DNA from: Serpula lacrymans var. lacrymans S7.9
Lineage: Eukaryota; Basidiomycota; Agaricomycetes; Boletales; Serpulaceae
Direction: 5' to 3'
Length of the DNA: 64,000 nt
NCBI RefSeq assembly: GCF_000218685.1
Contig: NW_006763304.1
Location: 677,269-741,268 of the forward strand
Within the stretch, counting starts at the first letter, position 1. The number at the start of each line of letters is the position of its first letter. Below the pieces are notes generated by a model that did not search any database, was not told where the DNA came from, and saw only the letters and a list, made by a program, of their open reading frames with translations. This document shows positions 1 to 11,685 of this stretch, piece by piece. The position numbers were made by a program, and so were the translations under genes.

Positions 1-427
1 AACCCATGTCAAGGAACAAGGTGTTTCCTTCTTTCCCCATCTCCAAGACGTTTTCATAAACCGCGTTATCTCTCATTGCAAGTGAGACAAAGTGAAAATG
101 TCGGATGCACGGGTAAGGGTACCTTTCGCTGATAATCAGGTAAGAATTCCTGCCTCACAACTATTGCAAGAATATAAACTCACTATGAACTCACAATTGT
201 TGCAACAGCATCATCAGTATAGGCTATCTTACAGAATAGAGCTACAGCTAAATGGTGAGCACACACATTTTCTGAACTTCCATGATTCTGTCCCTCAGCT
301 CTTTTTCATCACTGCAGACGACCGACTGTAGGAATGACAGTTGTTCCCTCGAAAGGTGTAGTAAGGTGGGGTCCAAAGGTGGCACTAAGGAAGGATCTGG
401 TCGTTCTTCCCGCCTGATTTCGCTCAT
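1..427 (-). CDS. SAM-dependent methyltransferase-like protein, 5' part only
   Basis: N-terminal part of a minus-strand gene that leaves the window at base 1. Exon 1 runs 427-267 from an ATG and encodes a short polar leader with the motif LHLSREQLSFLQ and then ELRDRIMEVQK. It ends in phase 2 at a GTGTGT donor. The next exon starts at 128 after an ATCAG acceptor and gives ERYPYPCIRHFHF, then LFLDMG at the window edge. The YPYPCIRxF block followed shortly by L-F-L-D-x-G, the first motif of a SAM-binding Rossmann fold, is how I remember a basidiomycete methyltransferase family of unknown substrate. The 138-nt intron is long for this genome, so a small exon inside it is possible. The plus-strand frames here are shadows. 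The assignment rests on motif memory, and the catalytic part is outside the window. Confidence 0.6.
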
Positions 428-1010
428 ATCTGAAGTGACTTGGCGATCCCGCACCGGAACTGCTACTTTGGAGGAATTTAGCGGATAGTAACCTAGCAAA
501 GCTTCTGCTGAGATCGGCGATGGAAGTCAAGCGCAAGGGAGCATATACAAGTATCACACATGTAGTATCATGATAAGACGTATTTGTTGTACAGTTTCGT
601 GAACTAGAGGCGTTATCAACCAATAATATCAAAGTCGGTAAGTCTAAACTTATTTCACGGTTGGTATGTCCTTCCCAAAACGTCTGAATTTAACTTGGCT
701 TGGAAGATCACCGGGCACTCTGATGTGAACTTGGAAATGAAAGGTTTGCGTGCACCCGAATGAAGTATACATGTGAAAGCATACGGGTAAAGATGAAGAC
801 ATGACGAGTGCAACTATTAAAACGGATAAAATATCAAAGTGAAATATGAGAGCAGTAAAACATAACATGACAAGCAGAGCGATACAAAATCAGTAAAATA
901 CATGTCCTAATACATCCGAGTCATAAGCTGAAACATTACCGTGGAGGGAAAAAATCGTGGCATGTATACTAGACAGCCGGGATCCAGCCCAATTTTGTTA
1001 CTCGAGACGA

Positions 1011-2021
1011 CTAGAATGTCGTGCCTAAGAAACCAACAGGCTCAATAGCTGGGTGCCCATTCATTTTTTGTCGACGATGCGCCAAATACTCCTTCGATCC
1101 GATAGAAGAACCAGCAGTTGGTCTCCTCCTGGGTCCAAGCAAGCCTTGCTGTTCCCCAGACTCTACACCCAGCTCTGCTGACTCGATTATCGACGAAAGG
1201 GGTCCGGAGCCCTTAAGAGAAGGCTGAGTTTTTCGAGAAACAGTCGATGTTTTGATCATCACAGTGTGCTGAGGAGAATGCGGGATGCGCGAATCGGCTG
1301 GTATAGTGATGACATTGACCGCATCAGAGCGCTGATGCTTGCGAGATCGGACCTTCTCGCGGGGGAAGACGAGATCCACAGGAACGTCGTCCCCAAACTT
1401 CCGCCTTAGCCGGTCCATTTTATCTCGACGCATCGACGAGTCTGAAGGGATCGTGAAAGTGGGTATACCCGGGGAATAGGCCACTGATTGAGAGGGGTGT
1501 GTGCCGCTAGCGGAAGAAACACGATAATGACCAACATTGGTCACAGGGATGGAAGGAGATTCAGGAATTGTCGAGAGATTCGATGTCGTCGGGGATCGGG
1601 ATGTACCGTTTATGGCTAGTCTAAGAAGAGGTGGCAGACGTTTGGATTTGCGCCATGAATTCCCAGCTTTGATTTCATCAGGAGATGCGAAGGGATTCGA
1701 TGACAAGGGAACCCTCGGTGACTGAGATGATGAGTTCGAGAGTTGTGAATCTACCGACGAGCGGCTGATAGAGCTGCGTGGAGACCGCGGGCTCATGGCT
1801 AGACAAAGGCGCATTATCAGCATGGTATCGATCAACCGAGTGGCTTGGTACATACCCTCAATATTTTCACTGTCAACGAAACGTGGAGTATCACCAAGGA
1901 CTCGTTCAAGTTTCTTAGATGACCGTATGAGATGGCTTCGCTGCTCAGCAGTCAGAGCATTATTAGTTGGTGGAGGTGGGGGGTAAGCTATGGAAGGCGG
2001 GTACGTGAAAGATGAGGACAT
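1011..2021 (-). CDS. Hypothetical Ser/Pro-rich basidiomycete protein
   Basis: Single uninterrupted frame of 336 codons with a normal ATG. The protein starts with a Pro-rich segment (YPPPPPTNN), then a charged helix-like stretch (residues 25-75, AEQRSHLIRSSKKLERVLG). A long Ser/Pro-rich, presumably disordered middle follows. Near residue 205 there is a compact motif, RRKFGDDVPVDLVFP. The tail is again low complexity with basic patches. I do not know a function. The RKFGDDVP block looks like a conserved short motif of a fungal family and is the best handle for a search. Upstream is a 660-base stretch with an assembly gap before the divergently oriented PIL1 gene, so the two could share a promoter region. 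No introns are needed, which is unusual among the neighbours. Confidence 0.7.
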   Translation of the reverse strand: MSSSFTYPPSIAYPPPPPTNNALTAEQRSHLIRSSKKLERVLGDTPRFVDSENIEGMYQATRLIDTMLIMRLCLAMSPRSPRSSISRSSVDSQLSNSSSQSPRVPLSSNPFASPDEIKAGNSWRKSKRLPPLLRLAINGTSRSPTTSNLSTIPESPSIPVTNVGHYRVSSASGTHPSQSVAYSPGIPTFTIPSDSSMRRDKMDRLRRKFGDDVPVDLVFPREKVRSRKHQRSDAVNVITIPADSRIPHSPQHTVMIKTSTVSRKTQPSLKGSGPLSSIIESAELGVESGEQQGLLGPRRRPTAGSSIGSKEYLAHRRQKMNGHPAIEPVGFLGTTF

Positions 2022-2269
2022 GGTCTTGAGTGTAGTAGTGTGATGGCGCTGAATCTAGATGGTTTCGACTGTGTCTGCCTAACCAGAGGACGATTGAGAA
2101 AAGCTTGTAGTCAGAGGGGCTCCAGAGACCCAGAGTACTAAGGATTTGGTTAGTCTGAGCAAGGGGTATATACGTTTGCGAAACAAAAAGCTCATTCCGA
2201 CGAGAAGACTTGCTTTACGTCTCAAGAGCCCTCATGCCAGCATAATTGCAGTGGCCATGGGTATTGTGA

Positions 2270-2369
2270 NNNNNNNNNNNNNNNNNNNNNNNNNNNNNNN
2301 NNNNNNNNNNNNNNNNNNNNNNNNNNNNNNNNNNNNNNNNNNNNNNNNNNNNNNNNNNNNNNNNNNNNN
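2270..2369. other. Assembly gap (100 N)
   Basis: Exactly 100 N, the usual placeholder for a gap of unknown size. It sits in the intergenic space between the hypothetical gene ending at 2021 and the PIL1 gene starting at 2683. No coding frame appears to be broken by it. Confidence 0.98.
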
Positions 2370-2682
2370 ATAGGATTTTACTATGTAACGAGCATCATGA
2401 GCAGAACGTTTCCAGTCGAACTTTTTGTGTAACGATACAATTGGAAAGAGGAAACCGCGGGAATGTATGTGAACCCACATACAACCTTTGGTAAACCGAA
2501 CCAAACTGAGCTAGCCCTAACCCAAGCGCCATGAGGTCAGTCGGATCTTGCCGATAGCGCCGAAGCTGCACTGCCAGTGAGTCCCTTAGCGGAACAGCCT
2601 ATGCCAGCACTCCAGCGACGAGGACGCAGAAAATACCGTTGGAACAGGTTTCTTTCTAACGTCCACATCTATGAAAGCGCAA

Positions 2683-5461
2683 ATGTTCAGAACAGCAGCA
2701 ACAAAAATCGCCCACAATTCAACAATACCTGCGCTTGCAGGTAATCATGACCTTCGCCCTCTCCAAGACCTCATAACGGCTGAGAAAACCGTCCTCGTGT
2801 CGTATGTGTCGATCCTTGTATACTGTCCTGTTCACTCACGGCCTTTTAGCTTGCAAAGACTTAGCGCGGATATAACAAAGGCTTCAGAGGCATTACGTAG
2901 CTGGGGTTTGGGTGAAGGAGATGACCTCGGGGTACGTAATATTCAGTAATAGTCGGTTCGTAGTCCAGACAACACGTCTTTCTGGCTGGAACTGCAGACT
3001 GAATACTACGGACTAACCATATGCTCGTAGGACACACTCAGTGCCTCCACTACAGTGCTGGCTCATTTTGCGTCGGCGCTCACCCACTATGCCACACTTG
3101 AACATACTATTCGAGACAACATGAAGGCTGTTCGTACTCGGGAAGAAAGGCTTGATGATCTCAAACGTAGGAGAAAGAATGTCGTTTCAAGGGCAGACAC
3201 GGCAGAGAGGAAGTTGAACAAAATGAGCCCGGAACACAAGAATCTATCCGCTCAAACCGATATGCTGAACAGACTGAGAGATGAAATAAGATCGATGGAC
3301 ACAGATATTATGGCAGAGGAATCTGATCTGGGTGATTTCAAACGTAAATGCACAAAGAATTGGATGACCTTGAAGTTTGGTGGTCTTGCCGAATGCTGCG
3401 AAAAAGGCGCCGTAAGTCATTACATTGTTCCACATCTATATTCGTGACGTTAAAACACTTTCAGATTGTCGGTGAACTGGGGAAAGATATCTTGACAGTA
3501 AGTTTATCTCCATGTGAGACTTGACCGACTATTCACCTGCTGCATAGGAAATACCAGACGACGTCACGCAGCCCGGGCTTCCCAGGTCTTACTATAGTGG
3601 TCAATCTAGAGTTAATTCTCATGTCGCAGAAATACAGAGACGTATCGGACAAGTTGTCTTTTCCGGGACCCCTTCATCTTCTCCAGATGGAGAAACTGGG
3701 TCGACCTTGTTAAGTGATCCTTCTGCCAATCCACCTTCGACACCTTTGCATCTTGCTTCTCCTGAATTCAATTCAGATTCGAACACATACCTTACCTCGG
3801 CACCTATTTTGAATGTGAGTGAATGATATCTTTCGTGGTTTTGCGCCCCCTGACTATGAAGATAAAGATGACATCCACTGCACCTAATCGCAGAAATAGT
3901 ATCGATGAACTTGGCTCAAGGTCCCCCTCGAGTTCGGACTACCCTAATTCTCGGCTGGGAGGAAACTCCACCGGAAGCCAGTTTGCCTCATTACCGTCCA
4001 GAGGTAACAGAGGTGGTAACATGCTTCAGGATGATACCTTGTCTTTAGGTCCAGGTCGTCGGTCCTCAAGAATAGAAGATTCATTTTCGTCCTCCATCGC
4101 TGACGCTCTGTCATCTCGAGACTATTCCTTGAGCATGGCGACCCCGGATGATTTCGTCAGAGGCAGTAGTATGGATGAACCAGTTCCAGAATATGAGCCA
4201 ATAGCTTCGTCATCATTTAACATGCCGCTCGGACTTCCTTCTGGTGCTGCTCCTCCCACTATAAATGCTTATGATCAGGACTTCGAAGAACATACTCAAA
4301 GAGGTTCTTTTGATGAGAGAGAAAGCCAGCTTCCATACGCATCCCCCGTCTCCAATGAGCAATCACACCACGCAGACCGGCGCGTGCGATTTGGCGCAGC
4401 CAGCGACGACGAGCCAGAAACTCCTCATTCACCAGAGGTGACAGATGGACGTGAGACCGGTCAAACAGAACAAGGTATGTGAACAATTGCCACCAGGATA
4501 AAATTATCTAATATCCTAACCTTTGATCCTAATGTTGGTTTTCCCCCCTTTTTTTCCGCACTGAAAAGTTTCATCGGTAGAAGAACCGTATCTACGCTCC
4601 GCTTCTCCCGTTCTTTCCGAAGAACGGAGGGTCCCTAGGATTCCTCCTCCTATGATGGACACGGAGGAGGATGAAAAGGCGCGAAATGCAGCAGCAGCAC
4701 GCGAAGTAACACGTGAGATGGACGCTTTAACGTTCAGCCCCCCTCCTCAAGAACGTTCACCGTCACCGCTAATACCACCATCGGCCCCATTTGCACAACA
4801 GCCCGCTTATTCACGCCCTCAACTAAGCACGCAGCCTCCTGTAGACCAGCCAGACTATACCCCGCGGAGTGTCACTACGTCTCCCATCCCATCTTCTCCT
4901 AACGTGAGCTCGCTCATGCCTGCCTCTCCCACTGGATTTGCTTCTCGTTCTGTCTCTCCTGCTGCATCAGCAGATGCACCTTATCGTACACCCCCAGAGT
5001 ATCCTAAACCTTTCAGCTCCATCGCGCCGAACGCAATGGCAGCTAGATCGACGTCGTCTCTCACTACAGCTCAGTTTCCAGGAGGGGCGCGAACAATATC
5101 CGCTGCAGCATTTAGGCGCCCTCAGCCACGAGTAGCAAGTGGATCAGATGCTAGCATTGGCGGACTTGGTGGGCCCGGTGGGCCAGCCGACACGAGTCCT
5201 CTAACGTTCCGAAAGCGCGCTTTGCCAACAACTCCTGGCAACGCTGGAACAGCAACGCCTCAAGGAGAACGATCGCTCCCTCCTGGGCAAAGTCGACCTG
5301 TCTCTAGCTTTGCTGATGAGGAAGATTTTGATTACATATCTGCCTACGTTAACGCTAATCCTGAACCAGGAGAACAGAGCAGGCCGTCGGGTGAATACCC
5401 GCCGGGATATGCGCAAGGCAGATTTGCTACAAATCTTGAGGGCAATGGTCGTCGGTCATAG
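2683..5461 (+). CDS. PIL1-like: Eisosome PIL1/LSP1-family BAR-domain protein with long disordered tail
   Basis: Seven exons: 2683-2801, 2850-2931, 3031-3411, 3465-3497, 3548-3814, about 3868-4474, and 4569-5461. They give about 793 residues. The N-terminus, MFRTAATKIAHNSTIPALAG, is the family hallmark and supports the ATG at 2683 over an in-frame ATG at 2671. The F-BAR-like core continues through HYATLEHTIRDNMKAVRTRE, a coiled coil, and FKRKCTKNWMTLKFGGLAEC to IVGELGKDILTEIPD. Pil1 and Lsp1 build eisosomes, the furrow-like domains at the inner face of the plasma membrane, by bending membrane through PIP2 binding. Yeast proteins are about 340 residues. Here some 500 Ser/Pro-rich residues follow the core. 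The acceptor of exon 6 could also be six bases earlier. Family call is very secure; tail function is unknown. Confidence 0.93.
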
Positions 5462-5834
5462 GGTGTGTGAAGAGTGTAGGGTGGGTGAAGAGTGTAGTGT
5501 TTCGCCTGTGTCTCTTATACCTAGGTAAAATATGTATTTAAGATTACTGGATTCATTAGCCTCGTCTTTTTTTTGAAACTATTAATTGACTGTACTCTCA
5601 CTGAGTTGTCTATTTTGATGTCGACCATTCTCGTATCACATCGCCAAAAAATGCTCTCCAAAAAGCCTCGATGAAAACTTCGTGACGACACCTCCGATCA
5701 ACACTTATCAAAGGTGACAAAGCTTGGGAATTCGGTTTAAATTCAAGAGTCACCATGACCAGAGCATTTATAACTTCATTATTTTTAATACTACATTCCC
5801 TAACAATGTTATGAAACGTTACACCGTTCATGGC
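5462..5834. other. Intergenic, convergent gene ends
   Basis: The 3' ends of PIL1 (+) and the aldehyde dehydrogenase (-) face each other across about 370 AT-rich bases. I see no coding frame here. Poly-T and AT-rich patches near 5560-5580 are compatible with 3' processing signals of the plus-strand gene. Confidence 0.6.
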
Positions 5835-7753
5835 TCAGGCGTCAGGTATTTTCATTTGGGCTTGTGCAGTAAGAGCCTGGAATGCCTCCTCAGAATAGGG
5901 GGGGTATCGAAGACCCATATACGGCTCAGCTCTGATATTGAAAAAAAAGCGTTAGGTTACAGCTCAAGGCCCTTCAGAGAAAAGCAAGGCGTACGCAAGG
6001 GGAACATTGATGGAACCTCGGCGTTGAGTGAAGGCATCGAATGAATGCTTCCCGAAGTACGCGCCATCTACAAAGAATAAAAGTTGTTATGAATGTCTTC
6101 TACACCAATGTCAAACACTTACAGCCTGAATCGCCCTGCCCGCCAAACGGAATCTCGTACACACCAAGTTGGGCGAACGTGTCGTTGAGGATGAGTTGAC
6201 CACTTTGAGTCCTGTGAACAACTGGTATAACCACAGTTAAAAAACTGATACATATAAAAGGAAATAGGTGTACACTGACACTTTTCTTTGGTCTCATCGC
6301 TGTTTGTGAATATATAAAGGACCAGAGGAATGGGGCTGCACTCATTCAATCAGCACATTCGAAAATATTCGAAACAGGTATATTTTTGAGACTCACCCTG
6401 CTTGTATATGAGTGATGGCACTCTCGATGTCGTCCACAGGAACAATAGGAATGACAGGACCAAATATTTCCCTAAGAAGTTGGTTTGTTTTTTTTATATG
6501 CAATCAGATAAGAAGAAAAGCTAACTGTTCCATCAACGGATCAAGAAGATCAACGTCCTTCACAATAGTAGGCTCGATCCGTAGATTATCCCCCGCCGAT
6601 CCACCGACAGCGACGTTACCGTTTGTATCGCGTAGAAGGCCTCGAATGCGATTATAATGGGTCTCGTTTACCATATGGCTAATCTCAGCCGCTGGATCAA
6701 GCGCACCCTTTGCGTGTGGCCAGAACGTCTCATATGCTTTTTTGAAAGCCGCGACAAGAGCATCTTGGTGTTTGCGCGGAACGTAGACATGATCGGGTGC
6801 AACACAGACCTATACGAGGTGAATAAAATCGTCAACAAGAAAAATCTGGGGGGAAAGAATGGGCACTAACTTGACCTGCATTCTGTTGTTTGCCCCACAA
6901 AATTCGTTTGGCGGCAATCTCGAGATCTGTGTTGTCACCATCGACGACGACGGATGATTTGCCTCCCAGCTCGAGCGTTAGTGGAGTGATATGTTTGGCA
7001 GCCGCGGTAGCCACTATACGGCCAATGGCTGTGCTCCCAGTGTAGAATATGTGGTCCCATTTGAGTGTGAGAAGGTGAGTAGTCTCTGGAGCTGCACCCT
7101 GAACAACAGCGTATGCATTGGGATCGAGATAGCGCGGGAAGAGGTCCGCCATTAACTGCGAGCAATTAGGGGAATGCTCTGACGGCTTGATGAGACATGT
7201 ACAACCAGCGGCGATAGCACCAGCCAGAGGCAACAACGAAATAACCCATGGGTAATTCCAAGGACTTGTAACACACGAGTTAGTCGTCAAAGATGGACAA
7301 GTAGATTGAAAGATTTCAGGCCTACGTGATATTCACCACAACACCTTTAGGTGCTTTATATATAGTGGTGTCCCAAGAGCTACGCCATTCTTCAACTTCT
7401 GGTTTCTCGGGCTTTGTCCACTCTTCGAGTTTTGCAGCAGAAAGAAGGGCACTAGCCACTATAGGGCCAACCTCTGGAAGAGCCGCTTCCAGTCTGTGAC
7501 GTCCTAGGTCAGCCTTCAACGAGGTCATGATAACCTCGGCATTCTCCTGTGCAAGCCGTGCAAGCTGTAAGAGCTGTTGACGCCTATATGCAAGAGGGAT
7601 AGTGACGCCAGACCGGAATGTTGCGGTTAGCTTGGCATGGATCTAAGTTAAAAAATACATGTAAAGTCAGTAAGAGCCGTCAAGAAATTGTGGGATCATG
7701 TCAGTAGATATACGCCGCACCTGCGTGATTTCTTCAGGAGTGTTGTAGCCCAT
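5835..7753 (-). CDS. Class-3 type aldehyde dehydrogenase
   Basis: Nine exons on the minus strand: 7753-7721, 7642-7326, 7264-6871, 6809-6526, 6471-6397, 6335-6280, 6221-6123, 6067-5995 and 5931-5835. All phases agree and the product is 475 residues, normal for class-3 (fatty or aromatic aldehyde) NAD(P)-dependent dehydrogenases. Visible motifs are TPWNYPW, the cofactor region with FYTGSTAIGR, LELGGKS carrying the general-base Glu, the catalytic Cys in GKQQNAGQVC, EIFGPV, LNDTFAQLGVYEIPFGG and a C-terminal RYPPYS. No N-terminal presequence is evident. A class-3 C-terminal membrane anchor is not obvious, so it is probably soluble. The gene is divergent from the SDR at 10390, across 2.6 kb. Substrate cannot be read from the sequence. 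Confidence 0.95.
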
Positions 7754-10389
7754 AGTCGATAATCGAATAGTGATTTAAACAGCTGAACTTGTGGATGGGG
7801 TGTGTTGCTGTGACCGACGTTGTAGCCTATTTAAATAGCTACGTGAGATTATGAGAACCCAAGAAGATGATCGGACTTGAAATACATTAGTGCACACAAG
7901 GGCCTCTACTGGCCTAGCTTCGCCCCTGAGGCGAGTTTCAGTTAATATAGGAGGTTAAGTTGTAGAGCGGCGTTGAACACACGCAAATGGCTTCGATGAT
8001 CATCGGTGGCTACCATTCATTATAGATTAGCTACAGGCACTATACCAGCTGCTAGTAGTTGCTGCCACTCGAACGCATAACTTTGAATACTTACTAGCTT
8101 GCTCAAGAGTTTGCACTACCAGTTTGTCGTTATGGACCCTAATGGGTCTAATCCTTGTAACTGCTACAAGCACAGTAAGCAGTCATCCACATCGATGCGT
8201 GATGGCAAGACGACTCGGATGATTTAGCCTGTAAAGCGACAAACTGGAAAGGGTAACCGTAAGAAATCGGTTGATATTGGTGATAGCAAGTTTAAATACC
8301 CGCCATTCTGAGTTTTCCCCCTCAATTTAGCTTCATATAACATATTCTTCAGGATGCTGACGCTTTGTTTTCTGTAGGAGATGTGACCATTACTCACTGT
8401 AAGCCTTACTCAAGTTCAGCAAGGTTGGGGAAGCGGTGTATAAGTAGTAGACCGGTATGGTTCCAAATATATATCAACGTTAACCGAACCGGCCGGGGGC
8501 CGGACTATTACGCCGCTCTTTGGAGCGTTGCTGGCGACCTTCTTCCAACTTGATACTTGTTACAGGCTCAGTGTTTCACTGGTGTATGTCCCTTTATCAC
8601 TACTCATCATGACCTTGGGATGACTTTATGAATCTACTACATTGATGGAGGCACATATACCATCCTCGTGCGGGTCTATCATCATTGAAATCAAGGCGCA
8701 AACGTCTCAAAGCCTCAAGAAGCTTGCCGCCCTCGACTAACTAACCCAGGTAATGGTGATTCCACAATCGACAGAGGAGTGGGGCCCATATTCTCACAGA
8801 CAGAAAATTTATCTCCGAGACGCGAACGCCAACTTATCATCAGCATCTCACCTGTGGGCTCGCACCCTTATATCTCTGCAGCAGTCACACACTCTATGAT
8901 TCAGTGATATACCTCGACCCTATATCGTGCAGGCATGACTGAAGCTGAAAGTCGATAAAAGAAACATGTTGGCCCGCGGCATCATGTATCACCAGCGGTG
9001 ATGTCGAACTTCATCGACGGAGGTTCACAGTCATTAAGGTGCCGACCGACGGTGCACGAAATTCATTTTCACTGCTCACTCGATCGAGAGCACATGGTAT
9101 AATCCTGGCAGTGACATGCGGCTTAAGAGTGTATGTATTTGATCGTTAATCGAACAATAACCATACATTAATATCATAATATTTTTAGGGGTGCAGATCC
9201 TTGCTTCCAAACGGGCCTATCTTATCTCAAAATCTGGGAAGGCCAATCGACGAGAAAAGACATACTCGCACTTTCCTTTACTTTTCACGCATATTTTCAG
9301 TGAGTTCTTCAAGTTCCTTAGGTTGAACTATCCTATCCAGGGCTTATATGCGCGTGATACTAAGGGCGCATGTTCAGTTTGGCGATCTGCGTACATATCT
9401 GTTCCGTCTGTGCTGACTGATATAACACAAAACGATCATGGTAATTCCAACGTCTTGATACACTTCCAAATTTTATTCAGCTGTCACAATTACTTCGAGC
9501 TTCTTTCTTCGGTCTTCTCCCAAGCGTAATCCAAACCCCAGGATCGAGGCTTAACGCGATCAATTATCTCCACATCAGACGCCCTGTTTAAAGTTCAATG
9601 GCACTCAAAGCTGTTCTCAGCCATTGCTCAAATAACTGGTTTTAAAACCGAGGAAGGACAAGATCCATCTGGAGTTTATCTACGCCAACAAGAAAGTTAG
9701 GAATTTCGAATTGGCGCTAGGTGTTTCGGGGCTTTCTAGATTTCGACGAGTCTGTATACTACCAGGGGCGATACCAAGAAATCAAGGAGTTCAGTTTCTA
9801 TTTCATCAAGCGCTGCGGGCCTGTACATAGAAACCTTCGTAACGTGAATCTGATGAATGAAGAACTGAAAAGGCAGGGTTTATGCTAGCAACCATGATTG
9901 GACCTGAAAGAATCAGAATACCCACCGACTGTCTATAGAGATAGAGTGGGGGCTAGAAGTATGATGGTTCGATGGGTTTTACGAGGATATCTGGTCAAAA
10001 GGCGCTTGTGCGCGCCAATTTATCGTTAAGACGAAACGTTGGGACGTCACCAGGAACACCTCCGACTCACGTCAAAATATTTCCCAGGTGAAAAAGAAAT
10101 ACGCGTCAGGAGACCTCTATTACACTCACCCTATGATCACGAGAAATCAGTGGGTCAAGTGAGCGGTCTTCCCCTAGTTATGCGGGCCGTATAATTGCAC
10201 AATCCCTTATCTTTGGCCGTTCACCGGGGCTAAATCCACTATCTCGACTATAAGGCGAAGGTCACGAAGGTATGCGTGCGGGGTTAAAGATGCTCCTAGA
10301 TTGATCTACCTGACTAGGACAAAGACTTGCTTTATAGAAGACAATCTTCGAAGCCTTTAGGAGCTACCACGAACTGTATAATCTTCTAC
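7754..10389. other. 2.6-kb stretch without a supported gene
   Basis: Lies between the start of the aldehyde dehydrogenase (-) and the start of the SDR (+). I read both strands and found only short frames; the longest is 112 codons at 9191-9529 (+), with no recognisable motif and a composition unlike the neighbouring genes. A GC-rich block CCGGCCGGGGGCCGG lies near 8490. The stretch could hold decayed sequence or regulatory DNA for two divergent genes. I see no terminal repeats or transposase motifs. Confidence 0.5.
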
Positions 10390-11685
10390 ATGTCTTCGAG
10401 TTCAGAATCCAAGGGCATCGCCCTCGTCACAGGAGCTGCACAGGGCATTGGACGTGCTATTACTCTCCGACTCGCTGATGATGGCTTCGACGTGGCGATC
10501 AACGACATTCTATCCAATAAGGAGAACTTGGACAATGTCGCGCTACAGGTCGCGTCCAAAGGGAGGCGCACATGCGTGATGTTCGCAGACGTGACTGTAG
10601 AAGACGAAGTGAAAGGGATGATAGACGGGGTGGTGACACAGCTCGGTGGTCTCGATGTAGTAAGTTGATCGCAGCTTTGGGCCCACAGGAGCTTGTTACT
10701 TGGGCTCAATAACGCTCTCCTTTCTCACAGATGGTTGCCAATGCTGGGATTATCAGAGTTGGCACCCTTTTAGAAAGCATGTTGCGGTCCAACGGTATCA
10801 TCTTTCCCTTTCTAACCAACCCCCGTATCTAGCGGGCGTCGATGATTGGGAAGCTCAGTTCGCAGTTAACGTGCGAGGAACGTACCTGTGTTATAGGTAT
10901 GCTGCCATGCAAATGATCGCACAGGGACGCGGTGGGCGCATGATTGGGGCGTCTTCGGTCGCTGGCAAAACTGGCACGTTCTTGATATGTCTCGGCGGTG
11001 TCGTATCTGATTCCTACATTCATCTAACTCATAAGGCCATGCAAACCAGATAGCGTATTGTTCAGCCAAGTTTGCCGTTCGAGGCATGACACAGTGTGCT
11101 GGTTCGTCTTTGTATGACTTTATGTGTCTTGTCTTATTAAATTGACCGTTGCATTATAAGCACTGGAATTGGGTCGCCATGGTATTACCGTGAATTCGTA
11201 TGCTCCTGGTGCAATGATCACTCCGATGCGTAAGGGTACATTGCATATTTCTGGAGATTACTTACTAGGTTCCTTCATGTAGTGGAAGGTATCAGAATCG
11301 CGAATGATCAGCGTAACGAGTCCTTGGGTCAATTCTATGATGGGGATTACTACAAACGGGTAAATGGAGGCCAATCTATCCCTTCGAAACTTCATTTACA
11401 TTTTCATTGTCAGATGGCGGATAGAGCTGCTGTAGGGTACATGGGAAAAGCCGATGACGTTGCGAGCATCGTGTCATACCTAGCCTCGAAAGAATCCCAC
11501 TTCATTACCGGTGAGTGTGAATCTGGCATGTCAACTGCCTAAAGGGTGTTGACGTCAGTGTTGACGTGACGTTGTCACAGGTCAAAGTGTAAGTACACCA
11601 TCGTCCCCCGCTGTAGACGGCCAGAATAATGACAGATGCGACTTTATGACAGATTTCAGTGGATGGAGGAGTTTACTTTTCCTGA
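10390..11685 (+). CDS. Short-chain dehydrogenase/reductase, acetoin/diacetyl-reductase-like
   Basis: Nine exons: 10390-10659, 10731-10794, 10833-10973, 11036-11101, 11161-11229, 11283-11359, 11414-11510, 11581-11588 and 11653-11685. The product is 274 residues, the usual classical SDR size. Motifs: cofactor loop TGAAQGIG, then NAG, the active-site Ser in GASSVAGK, and YCSAK giving the catalytic Tyr and Lys, followed by NSYAPGAMITPM. The family reduces or oxidises alcohols and ketones with NAD(P)H; similarity is greatest to the acetoin/diacetyl reductase branch as I remember it. Two gene-model oddities: exon 8 is only 8 nt (GTCAAAGT), and the intron after exon 3 appears to begin with GC rather than GT. 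The C-terminus ISVDGGVYFS is the normal SDR end. Confidence 0.9.

Noticed and set aside
92..331. Plus-strand frame starting MKMSDARVRVPFADNQ
   Set aside because: It overlaps the minus-strand methyltransferase exons, which carry real family motifs. The plus frame has no motif and odd composition.
5724..6044. 106-codon plus frame
   Set aside because: It is the complement of the last two exons of the aldehyde dehydrogenase, whose C-terminal motif RYPPYS is on the minus strand.
9191..9529. 112-codon plus frame in the long intergenic stretch
   Set aside because: No motif, no splice partners, composition unlike the real genes nearby. Treated as chance.
7754..10389. Possible transposon remnant
   Set aside because: I looked for terminal repeats and for transposase or reverse-transcriptase motifs in both strands and saw none.
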